From contig NC_135170.1 of the NCBI RefSeq assembly GCF_041146795.1, positions 7,903,033 to 7,967,032 on the forward strand: DNA of 64,000 nucleotides. The letters are read 5' to 3'. The number at the start of each line of letters is the position of its first letter. Position 1 is the first letter of the stretch. The notes beneath the pieces are model-generated. The model did no database searches, was not told the origin of the DNA, and saw only the letters and a list, made by a program, of their open reading frames with translations. This document shows positions 51,771 through 64,000 of this stretch, piece after piece. Source of the stretch: Maylandia zebra. Its lineage: Eukaryota > Chordata > Actinopteri > Cichliformes > Cichlidae. A program made the translations under genes and the position numbers.

Positions 51771-54700
51771 CTTCAAAGAGGAAAGCATTAGCCACAAATG
51801 CCTAAGAGAGGATTTGTTGAAAATATTGAAATTGCTCTATGGGTATACATAGCTTGCACAACTCCAGCAACCTCCTAGTCAGCTTCATTGTTCCTATAGC
51901 TGTTGTTTGGAGTTTTCACTCACTGGATTTCAGTATTTTTGCACACTAGCCAGTATTTTCTGTTGACTGATTAACATCCTGAGGTGTCAGAGCGCTTATC
52001 TGTCTTTTGATTTAAAGCTGGGGGCATTAAATTAGCATCAGAAGATTTCTTCGTCACCTTGGAAAAGTGGTAAGAACAACACTAAATAAATAAGAATATG
52101 CATACATACATAAAAGGAATGGAAAATTCTTAGTATTGGTACTGCGTCAAGCCAAATTGTTACTTAATTTGGATAAACACTGATACCTAAGGAGAGCTGC
52201 AGTGAAGCAAAATAAATCAAATTGTTTGGCCTGGCTACTGAATGCCTTCCTGCTATAAAGTGATCTTCATCATTGCAGTAATGACTGGATTCAGCACACC
52301 AAAACTGAATGTTTTCTTCACCACTAGTGACAATAATCACTGCTGAACACGTGTCAAAAGCCAAACTGCCAGAGGACAGCTAACTGATCATGACACCAAA
52401 ATGCATCTGACTGAAGGGACTGGTGCTCATTCTTTTATTCAACTTTTTGAGCCCGCAGAAAAAAACAGCTGCCAGAAGAAAACAAAAACTCAAAACACAT
52501 TAGTACAGTATCTGGTGCTTATTTTTCAGGTTTTGTAGGAAAAGGTTTTGTACTTTAATATTAATCCCAACCTTAAGACCACCTGATATTAGCAAAAAGG
52601 ATGGCTGCTGCTGCTATCCCAGCAATTAATACCAGACAGCAACTAAATAGCAGAGTAATAGGTGGTGATTTATACATTTCCTATTCTTACAGTGGTATCA
52701 GATAATAAAGCCCTTCTTCTCTCTAGTTTGTACAGCAAAGCGAAGCAGCGAGAAGGTTTTCTGAAAGCTAAAGGTCTTTTCTTTTTTGGACAATTCTGTA
52801 AGTTTTCTGACTGTGATGCTTTATCCTCAGACACCGACCCAGTATTCACTACTGGCACCAGAGTCAGGTCATCTCTGAATCAGAGACAAGCTGTTTGAAC
52901 TAAGTCACGGCCACACCTAATCTGTGGTTTATGAGCAGCATTTGTTTCTATATTATATCTACATTATATATATTCTATACTATACTAACTATCTAACAAA
53001 TTTGACAGTCAAATTTTCAATCTGATTTAACCTTTTGACACTATTATGCACTCTAGAGGCTTTTGAAACAAGTACCAAGTCCTATGATGAGTTTCTGAGT
53101 TCAAGTTTTTACTTTCATCTTTAAAAGTATTTTTATGCATATTTATTTCACTTAAAAAATTGGTACTTTTTAGTACGGAATCTTACAGAATGCAGTGAAA
53201 GACTGATGGGATGGTGAATGTTTAACTTCTAATTCTTACTGATTGAGATTATAACTAATGCAACAAAAGTGCTGTTTAGACTGTGTGAAGATTTAGCTAT
53301 TAAAAGGTCAGGACTGTTGCTCCAATCTTAGTAAAAACTGTTTGTTGTATGGAATGATACAAACACTCATATCACTGTCTCTTAACACATACAACACAAA
53401 GTGCCTTTAACCAACTAAAAAGTCTAGGCTAATCATAAATACATTTCTGAGTTCATCTTTTATAAAAGCACCTAAAACAACGATTGTATGAAGTGAATTA
53501 GAAAGCAAATTTACTTGGAATTTTACTTTTATTTGACACCTTTCCTAAATACTGCACATCTAGAAAAAAGCCAGTAAAATCCATTCCTCTTTTGTGTTGA
53601 CATTTTTGAGGCACTGTGTTTGCGTTATCTAAGTAAAATAACAAGCATGTCTTTCACACATGTCAGTATCTATAAGATTTGTGTTTTAACTGCTTATTTG
53701 TGTGGTGGCTTTAAAGGTTTTAGTAGGTTGAAGAATTTTCAATCATACTGAATATGTTGTGATAATCAACATTCTACATATTTATATAATCATAGCAATT
53801 GTAACTTTATCTTAGCAACAAATCTCCTATTTGTAAATTTGATATTTCATATTAACCCAAGGAAATCCAGTATTTGTTTGACCATAATAATCTAAATAAG
53901 AGGAGCAGGATTCTCTGCTGATACCTTCACTGTGATAGTAGTATTCTGCTTGTTTTAACATTATCTGATGCTGACTTTTCAGTCTTTTTTTTTTTTTTTA
54001 CCAAAACAGCATGAATCAAGCTTTACACTCCTGTGATTCTTAAAACACTGAGGCTAGCTCTGAATAACATAACATTTTATTAAAGAATTGTTCAACATTC
54101 AACTCTCTCAACAGTGAAAGAAAAAGGATCTACAAAGGACAAAAGAAGAACTTGTTTTTTCTCCAAAAAGACTTGTTCTTTTTTCCATCTAATAGTTAGT
54201 CTATATTTTCCCACTATGCATGGGTGGTTCAACAATCCCCACACTTGCCTTTTCCCCTGTACAAGCCAGGACATTTATGTACAAGGGTCAGTATAGGAAC
54301 ATAAAAACTACTAATTTTCTTCTAAAATACAAGAACTAAAAAATGTAACTTTAGTACAATGGACAAGAAGAAACAATGTTTTTTTTTCTTTCATAACAGG
54401 TAAATACTAAAAAAGTACAGTATTTTTTCTCGATATAAATACATGAAGGATAAATAATAGTCATACAAAACAGAAAGTCTTTTTTTAAACTGGCTATAAC
54501 AAATAAATATTTTATATGAATGTTCACTTGAACACACATTGGCAAAAGACGCTTTGATTGGAGGGCCTTTCGTCTTCAAAATAAGATTTCATTATTATTA
54601 TTATTATTTTTTTTTTTTTTACCTTTAACCATCAAAATGTAAACTCTAAGTGCAACAATGATGCCCAGATGTGGCAAGCTTTTGTGTAAATCATGCACTT

Positions 54701-57022
54701 TTAAAAACAAAACCAGGGATTCACTTCCTAAACATCAGCAAGTTTAGAGAGAGTCGAGCGCACACTGCTTGTGTTTGTTCCACACTGCATAGGCTCTGTG
54801 TGCACTGTATGCACTCACTGATGGTTCAAGCAAATAAACCCAGTAGTTTTAAAAATGTGTTTTACACAGCAGCTCTGACTTCTGGGACATGCATTTCTTG
54901 TTCAAATATATACCCTGTATCCATGTTAAAAGTCAAGATATGTGAGAACAAAACAACACAGGAGAAAGTGTGGACTTTTATGCATCGGTGTCCTCTATTG
55001 TAAGTTAACTCTTCCAAAGTGATAAAGAGAGAGAAAGAGAGAGCGAGAAAGAGAGAGACAGCAATGATATACCTCAACATAAATAAATAATATTCTCTGC
55101 TCTTTCGCATTTACCCTGTGTCAATAATGTGCTAAAATAAGGAATTTTAAATGTTTCTTCCATGTCCTCTCGTGTGTTTGTTTGAAGGTGTCAACAGCTG
55201 GCGTACCCTGGCTATGGAGGTGTGTTGATGAAACATTGCTAGCTTAGCACTGCTGTGTGTGCATGAAGGTGTGATTAGCTAAAGTAGCTTAGCACAGATG
55301 TGTGTCGATGAGTACTTTAGCAATTGAGCTCATAGCTTCTTAAACCCTGTTCGAGCGATAGGTAGGCTGTCCGTGTGATGGATGTGTGTGTATGTGGTTG
55401 GGAAAGGGGGTGGAGGTGGTGGTGGTGGTGGTGGTGGTGGGGGGGTAGTCTGGGGAACTGTGGGAGGTTTTGCCTCCTTCTGAACCCATGTGCTGCTGCC
55501 ATAGACAAGAGACAGTGGGTTAGTAAAGACTGGGTCTGAGATGGTTATACAGCAGGAGCCAGAAAGGGACAGTGACCGTCGAGTGGTTTTTGCAGGAGAA
55601 GATGTGTTCTGCCAGCTCCAGCTATATATTTCTGCTCTCCATTTCACTCTGTCTCCTTCTTTCCTCTCTCTCGCAAGCTGGTATAGAGACAGAGTCCTCC
55701 ACATAGCTCAACCTGGCTGACAACAACATGTGTTGTCTGGAGGGGAAGAGAACTCAGCACCATAAATCTAACCACCTTGTTAACTGGGCATTAAAATTTC
55801 AACCATTTCATTTAGAAGGGGGAGAGCTGCGTTCATATATGTGTCCTATTAAGTATCAAAGTACAATTTTAGACTAAATGCTACCTCCAAAAGAGTCCTT
55901 TTAATACACAGTAGCTAAACTACTCCAGAATTTGCTGTGCTCACGTGCCCAACATACACACACAATCACTCCTCACCCCACTTTCTACTTGAAAGGCTAA
56001 AAATAGAAACATAACTAAGTTCTCAGTTTTTTACAGTATCAGGAGACCTGTATAGTCTGGGAAAGCATTATATTAAATTATAAAATAAATTAGTTTTAAT
56101 AATGTTGTACTTATTGCTAAGTGTCTTAAATTCAAAATTTTTAGGGTTTTTTTATGCTGTTTTGAACAAATCTTCCTGATTTTTTCTGTGCGAACATGGT
56201 GGTTTTCATTTCAGTCTCAATCTGACAAATGACTATACAACGGTGCTCAACGTGGATCCTGTCATACTAAACAGCTGCCAATGTATCTCTGCCATAAGAC
56301 AAGCTCCTTGATATGCATTGTCTGCAGCAGCAAAGAGCAGCATGGGGACTGAATGTACACCTGACCTCTCCCTACAATACACCTCATTTCCCTGGGGCTG
56401 TGGAATACTGTGTAGATGGGTTCGTTTTTAAAATGACTATACCACTAAAGTAAAAGTTAAATGTTTAATCCAAATTCAAATATGATTCAATATGGTTTAA
56501 AATTTGTGTTACTTAAAGTTTGTGTTACATAAAGTTAGAGCAATAGACATTATACTAGTTAGTTTAATAAGTTTGAAAAATCTATTTTAAAAAAGAGTTT
56601 GCATTATAATACACTGCTGTTGTTTCCAGCATTGGATATGCAGATATGCCTTTCATCAAGTTATTTGACAATATGAAAGGTTTGGGTTCATCTGTGATAC
56701 TCGATACTGCTGTCTTTTTAAAATTAAATTACCTGCCGTTTCAAGGTAGCACTGAAAGGTCTCGTCTTAATCAGATTTAGTGGAGCTCTTTATGAAGGCA
56801 GTGAAAACAGGGCGGTGGCAGAACACTACCCAACACTGGCTGTTCCCCTTTGTGACTTCAGAGCTCAGGACAAACCACTGGACGGCCCCTGTGAGTCTTC
56901 TTTTGCCTCTCATGCTATCCTGCTGCAGCACTAGTCTCCCTATGTGTAAGTCTGTTTGTGAGCCATGATTTGTTCGATGTGGTCTTCACTTTTTTGTATG
57001 TTGTCATTTTGTTCCAAACCTG
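51771..57022. other. hoxb3a 3' flank / hoxb2a-hoxb3a spacer
   Basis: No gene or interspersed element recognised. A GGT trinucleotide run lies at 55408-55447. The hoxb3a 3' UTR must occupy the right end. Confidence 0.55.
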
Positions 57023-60000
57023 CTACAGGTGAGTGAGCTTGGGTGCTTCCTGGATTCTGCCCTGAGTCGAGGTGTGGTGTGCCGACAGTTCGGTGTATGT
57101 CGGGTGTGTAGGTGGGTCACAGGGACCCGGGGGACCCCCTCCACCCACATGGTGCTGGTTGGCAGCTGACATGGGCCCTGCGCCATTGTAGTCCATGGTT
57201 TGGTGGTGGGGTGGGGTGGGGCCGAGGTGGTTAAGCCCATACATGGAAGGCCCTGAGCCAGGCATGGGTTCCACATAATTAGCACCCCCCACATAGACTG
57301 GACTGGCCTGTATATTGGTGGGTGTCCCATAGCCAGCACTATTAGCCTGCACTAGGCTGTGGTGGGGATGGGGATCACCATAGTCTTGTTCTGGGGTGCC
57401 ATACTTCTGCTGGGGGGGGCAGCCCTTCATGGGGACATTTGAATAGGCAGTGGACATGGAGTAAGACACTCCCTGGTGGGGCTTGCCAAAGGATGGTGGA
57501 GATGGCGCGTCATAGCCTGTGCTGCCTCCTCCACCTCCCCCTCCCATTGGGTGCATTGAATTGAGAAAGCTGGCAGAAGACTGCAAGGGCAGAGGAGGAG
57601 AGCCTGTTGGTGAGGGCCCTCCAGAGCTGGAACTCAGGCCCTTGTTCTTCTGGTCCTTCTTGTACTTCATGCGTCGGTTCTGGAACCAAATCTTGATCTG
57701 GCGTTCTGACAGGTTGAGCAGGTTGGCCATTTCCACGCGTCGTGGCCGGCACAGGTACCGGTTGAAATGGAACTCCTTCTCCAGCTCAACAAGCTGGGCA
57801 CTGGTATATGCTGTTCGAGCCCTCTTAGATGATGCTGACGAGCCACCAGTTGGACTCTTCTCCCCGCTGCTGCCACTCTCAGCTCCTCCTGATGCTGACA
57901 AGAGAACAAAAAGTGAATGTGAGAAAACATGAGGGCATAGCCACCCACAGAAAAATACCTGGTTGACAGTGGAAGAAAGGCAAGAAACCAAGGATATTTA
58001 AAAAAGAATGTTGGCATCTTAAGAAGGTAAAAGCTGAGAGATCGAGAAAGGTAGAGAGAATATAACATAATCAGGCTGCATGCTGAAGGAAATTAAAAGC
58101 ATTCAGGTTCTTAATAAAGCAGAGGGGGTGTCTAGCAGGCCGACTGAATCCCTTGATATTAGTTGTCAACACTTCATAACAGTGGCAGTTATTAAGCTGT
58201 GGAGGCCCCAGTGCTGGCCGAGAGAAGCTAAATTGCATTTTGGCTGGAAAGACAAACCCCCCACAGCAACACCAGCTGCAGCACAAGGACTCATGAGCAG
58301 GAACTGAGGTTGACCTGCACTCACTTCAATTTGCTTGCCAGGAAAAGTCAAACTTCTCATCTCATTTATGTCATTATAACAGTGAATTCTAATAGAAACA
58401 GAAAGTTGTTTAGAGAAAAGGGATTGAACACATGCATATTTGATAAAGACCTGTTTCCTATCATTTTCTCTCCCAGGAAGTACATTTGTGGATCCAGTGA
58501 AGTTCTGAGACAACTAGTGATGACAGTGAAATAGCTTGAGTCTAAAGTTATTTTCTTTAGCTCAGAATTTTCCATATGGCAATGAACTCCTGTGCTTTTA
58601 AAACTGTAGTACCTGATAGTTAAACTAAAACAGTAACACGGGATAATCCGATAGCTTCAACCTCTTTTTTTTCCTATCTTGAGTTTTTGATTATGTTATA
58701 CAGTTGCTCAAAACAACATAACCTCTCTCATCCTTGTGTGCACGTGTGGCACAGCAGCCTCTGATATAAATGTTTGTATGTGCGTGCTAGCGGTGCATTC
58801 TCATTAGTAACAGCTGATACAGTACAGTTTAAGGAAACCTAGATCCAGTCATTCATTATGTTTTCTTTGTTATCGTATTTCTATAAACAGAGATGGAAAG
58901 ATGAGAGCAGTAACTAGTCTGGAGCAGTGACACTCTCTAAATGATTGTTTGAAATTTTCATTGATAAACAGTCTAATCTCTTTTCAGTTTTTTGTCTGGT
59001 CAGCTGAAATGTTTTTGAATATGATTATCACACTCATATTCATTTTTTCTGAATGATAACCACCAAATGAAATAACATATCTGTCTGCCTCAATGACTGT
59101 GTTCTTTTCCCGTTATCAGACATGCTGATGGTATTCAAATTTATCATCCAGATGCTAATATCTTCCATTTCAAATGTCTGTTCATCATTCTCTCACCCTC
59201 TCCTTGAAAATCTATTTATCTGTTATCATACATGACATTTAAATTCTTCCTGTTAATATCTTTCTACTTAAAGTGGCTTTTCAATGAGCAACAAAAATGA
59301 GGAGAAGGAAGAAAGGCGAGCAATCGGAAAGCAAATCATTTTCATGGAGTGATGAAAGGAGAAAGAAGTGCAGGATAGGGAGGAGGAGGTGGAAGAATGA
59401 AGAGAGGTATAAGCTACTGGTTGCAGGTTTGTGGCAGCATGTTGATAGACTATATTTTTACCTTAGTGATGTCTTTAGAGAAGTTTTTAGTCTTACTTGA
59501 TAAGAAAGTCATCTCAAGATAGCCTGCCAACAAGGTTTATGTAACTCGCTTAACTATTATTCTTTTCCTAAGATTTGACACTAATTCCCAGTAAAACCAG
59601 GTATTTGTCATCTCTGAATGTCTGCAAAATTTTCCAGTTCAGTCAAATATGAATAAATATATCTTTTGTTATTCTTGTAATTCTATCTATCAATTTCGAA
59701 ACTGTCAAATATTTAATCTAGTTATTAGAAAATACTTTCTCTGTATTTATGTACAAATTTTGTAGAGTTAGATAATAAAAATAATTCATTTGGTCTAAAA
59801 AATGTCTTGGCTGCCAAGGTGATACATTCTCTCTGTTGAAAGAGTGTAAAGATGTATTGCAGGAATTAAATATATTTCATATAATTACATATAGTTTCAA
59901 AGTCTCAAAACATAATGTTTACCATTTATGCCGATGTACCTGAACAAACAGATTGCTTTTTCATGACTGCTTCACATTTTGTCATTGAAATTTGACTAGC

Positions 60001-61528
60001 CTAACAACTCCATCCCTGACAGGTTCCAGAAGATCAATGCAAATTCCAACTGTTGTTCATCAGGAAGTAGTTCCAGGATATGACTGTAAAACTGCACAAT
60101 GTTGTTTTTACCTGTCTGCTATTCAAAACAAAGCAAAATACAACCTTTTTCTTTCCTGACTTTTAAAGGTATAGTTGCTCTTAACAGAACCACGCCAGCT
60201 GTTTCTTCCTGCTTCAAGTCTTTATTTTAACTACGGGCTAAGTCTAATTCATCACTGGTGTTGACCGTAACCCTATAGCATGCAAACATTTCATTTTTGA
60301 CACATCACAGAACATGGATTTTCTGCTGCTAATAGAAGTAAATGGGTTTTCCTCCCTTTTCATGTATTTTACTGAACACTTCTTTTAGTTTTCAATATTG
60401 GCCAGACAGTTTTACATTAGACCTTTAGCGTCTTTTACTAATGGAAACAAACTAAAGCTGGAGCTTACGTAACCATTCTGTTAGTGAACTGGTCACTGAA
60501 AATACTCAGAGATCAATGGCTTTAGTAAACTCCACTTACCAGCTACACTATTAACTACCAAAATTAACTAGAACTACAATAAACTCAGTCACCAGATACA
60601 GAGAGAGAACAGAACAGGCGGCTACTAGTCCCTGTCTCAGCTAGTGCCTGTGGGAACCTGGCTTGCCATAAAAGCCTAAGAAACCTTGTAAATTCTCTGG
60701 GGATCTGATGCTGGAAAGAGGATGTTGATAAGAGAGGTGAGGAAAGAGGGATGTGGGATAATAGGAACAAAGATGCTAATGAGGAAGGAAAATGAAAGAG
60801 GAAAGGAAGGACTGGGGGAGCCAGGGAAAGCAATAATGAGAGATACAAAGAGGTAGGCTGTGCTGTAACTGTGGTGCTCCATGGGGGAAATCAAAGCAAA
60901 GACAGAAAGACCGACAGAGACAGGTGTATTGGAACACACCATTGCCAGAGTTGTTGCTGGGTGAACAGTTTTTCTGCTTAGTCGTCTGACGACACTCTTT
61001 CATCCAGGGAAAAATCTGCTTGGCCAGGGTTGGGTTGGGCGGCAGTGAAGAGGATGAAGACGATGTGGAAGATGATGTAGAGGAGGAAGAAGTAGATGAC
61101 TTATTGGTGCCTGATTTAGAGAGTGAGGAGGACCCAGTACTGCCACCTGGCTGCTGAGCCCCAGTATTACCGTTGCTGGGGTTGGGGGGAAGTGGAGGGG
61201 ACACTTGGGAGCCAGGGTGGTGCTCAGGTGGCAGACTGGGCCGCATGCAGCTGCCATTCAACTCCTTGGTCTTAGCTAGCTGCTGCTGCTGGTGGCCACC
61301 ATTACTGCCCAGTGACTGTAAAGAGCAGGCAGAGCGCTGGTATGAATCCACATCCAGATGGGTAGCCGACTGGAAGATCGGCTGGTGGTGAGACGCTGGG
61401 ACCGGGGCATCATAGCCCCCGAAGCCATTGGCGGCTGCTCCTGCTCCCACTGCTGCCCCCTGCACTGGGTAGGATGAGTAGCCACCAAAAAGTGTTGAGG
61501 AGTTGTCGTAGTATGTTGTTTTCTGCAT
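57023..61528 (-). CDS. hoxb3a: Hoxb3a homeodomain transcription factor (two exons, 486 aa)
   Basis: Coding exon 1 is 60940-61528 and exon 2 is 57023-57894, with a phase-1 intron (donor GGCAATG/GTGTGT, acceptor TTGTCAG/CATCAG) that splits an Ala codon. The start [11 protein letters not shown] is the standard group-3 start. Exon 1 has a low-complexity Ser run before the hexapeptide IFPWMK (about 172-177). The homeodomain is at about 219-278 ([13 protein letters not shown], then [17 protein letters not shown]). The long C-terminal region has Gly/Pro-rich linkers and ends with the conserved group-3 block closing in [12 protein letters not shown] and a TAG stop. By family knowledge it is a nuclear factor acting in hindbrain r5/r6 and pharyngeal patterning. 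Vertebrate Hoxb3 often has extra 5' noncoding exons; none can be proved here. Confidence 0.95.
57895..60939 (-). other. hoxb3a: hoxb3a coding intron
   Basis: GT-AG intron of 3045 bases, phase 1. No transposon or long microsatellite is recognised in it, in contrast to the hoxb1a-hoxb2a interval. It may hold conserved noncoding elements (for example around 58080-58300), but this needs cross-species alignment. Confidence 0.9.
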
Positions 61529-61841
61529 CTCTGTGAGAAGTGGCGGCGTCTTCTTGTGCTCCGGTCCTTATTGAGAGCCACTGCCGGAAGACCATTTGGT
61601 ACCGGGGGTCACGTGACGGTGTCTCTCCAACGGTCCCCTGCAACCTGACCTAAAAGGTTAGGAAGAGACAGAAAGAAAGAAATGAGAAAGATAAATCCAT
61701 CTTCCTTGAATGAAAGGCACCATGACGTGAATAGAAACCACTGCTTTTCTTTCCACAGCCCCCATCCCCCTCCCTTTGGAGGCCAGTGCACAGCCTGCAG
61801 ACGCTCTTCTGATCTCATTGCACAGCCTTTCTTGTACAAAT
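61529..61841. promoter_or_regulatory. hoxb3a 5' UTR and proximal promoter region
   Basis: Contains the CACGTG at 61610-61615 and an everted half-site pair TGACCTAAAAGGTTA at 61648-61662. No TATA box assigned. Vertebrate Hoxb3 can have distant extra promoters. Confidence 0.45.
61610..61615 (-). promoter_or_regulatory. E-box just upstream of hoxb3a
   Basis: CACGTG inside GTCACGTGAC, 82 bases upstream of the hoxb3a ATG. Similar CACGTG hexamers lie upstream of the other two Hox genes (21419-21424 and 49360-49365). Function is inferred only. Confidence 0.35.

Positions 61842-61912
<71 letters not shown>
61842..61912. repeat. CA microsatellite upstream of hoxb3a
   Basis: Perfect CA run of about 70 bases, about 310 bases upstream of the hoxb3a ATG. 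Confidence 0.98.
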
Positions 61913-61916
<4 letters not shown>

Positions 61917-62472
61917 TGGGTGGGTCAGTTATTTAATGTTGCAATTTCTGTTTAAATTGTAATTAACTGCAGTTTTTATTACTGCTATAGTTTGTTATTA
62001 TCAATAACAGCCATTAATCTGTAGTTGTAGATTAATGGCTTTTATTTTTTTTTTATGATTTTAACCAATTATTTTCTGTTTTTATGCAACGAAAATTACG
62101 CAATTTACTTAGATTTGTTTTTAAACAGAATAAATTAAAATCCATCATCATAAAATTTTAAGATATGTTGGTTCTTCTTCCATACATTCCAGAGATATTC
62201 GTTATTTTTGAAGTTTTCCTAATAAAGAATTACCATCAAAAGTGTGCTGTTATTCGGGCTGAAAACGACATTTTATGTGTAATGGCGGCAGTGGACACGG
62301 CCCATATCTATTTTCCTTTGTGACTGATGTAGGTAGTCTATTTCTGTCAACCTCTACTTTCCGCCTGTGATTTACTGTGTTCTCTCTGCTGTTACCTCAC
62401 TTGTCTTCACTCACAGGAATCCAAGCGGAAAGGATTTTTGTTTCACCAGGGTTTTTTCCCCCATAAAAAAGA

Positions 62473-64000
<1,528 letters not shown>

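Overview
The window is vertebrate, almost certainly teleost, genomic DNA. It holds the anterior (3') end of a HoxBa cluster. Three two-exon homeobox genes lie on the minus strand in cluster order: hoxb1a (18365-20817), hoxb2a (46392-49048) and hoxb3a (57023-61528). Each has a hexapeptide encoded in exon 1, a phase-1 intron and a full homeodomain in exon 2. The assignment rests on paralogue signatures: TFDWMK plus the group-1 homeodomain, the [10 protein letters not shown] start of group 2, and the MQKTTYYD start and PKLTHL end of group 3. Choosing the 'a' copy relies on prior knowledge that the other teleost HoxB cluster has lost hoxb2. The species cannot be fixed. V-SINE, tRNA-SINE, L2, Rex1/Rex3-like LINE, hAT and Tc1 remnants and very long TG/TA/GATA arrays fit a percomorph fish such as a cichlid.

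Layout. 1-18.3 kb is the 3' flank of hoxb1a. It has no recognisable gene but many mobile elements, including a hAT element, a LINE with a restriction-like endonuclease and a TIR element all sitting in one TA-rich tract (3.2-7.3 kb), and a V-SINE with a 13-bp target duplication (15.1-15.5 kb). hoxb1a follows. About 0.8 kb upstream of its ATG is a clear match to the rhombomere-4 autoregulatory element of vertebrate Hoxb1 (three Pbx/Hox sites and a Sox/Oct site, 21642-21706). A gene-free interval of about 25 kb (20.8-46.4 kb) separates hoxb1a from hoxb2a. It is unusually rich in retroelements for the inside of a Hox cluster: an L2 LINE, a Rex3-like LINE split by a SINE and by a hAT element with a perfect 8-bp duplication, a Rex1-like fragment and a Tc1-like element with long inverted repeats.

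hoxb2a and hoxb3a are separated by about 8 kb of mostly single-copy DNA. About 1.3 kb upstream of hoxb2a are a Pbx/Hox site and a Meis/Prep site that fit the hoxb2 rhombomere-4 enhancer. The rest of the window (61.6-64 kb) is the 5' flank of hoxb3a; hoxb4a is not reached.

The three proteins are homeodomain transcription factors that, with Pbx and Meis/Prep partners, pattern the hindbrain and neural crest. The visible control sites fit a model in which hoxb1a maintains itself in rhombomere 4 and activates hoxb2a there. I saw no novel gene system. The items most worth a second look are the regulatory sites, the nested elements and several perfect short-loop inverted repeats that look like template-switch scars.
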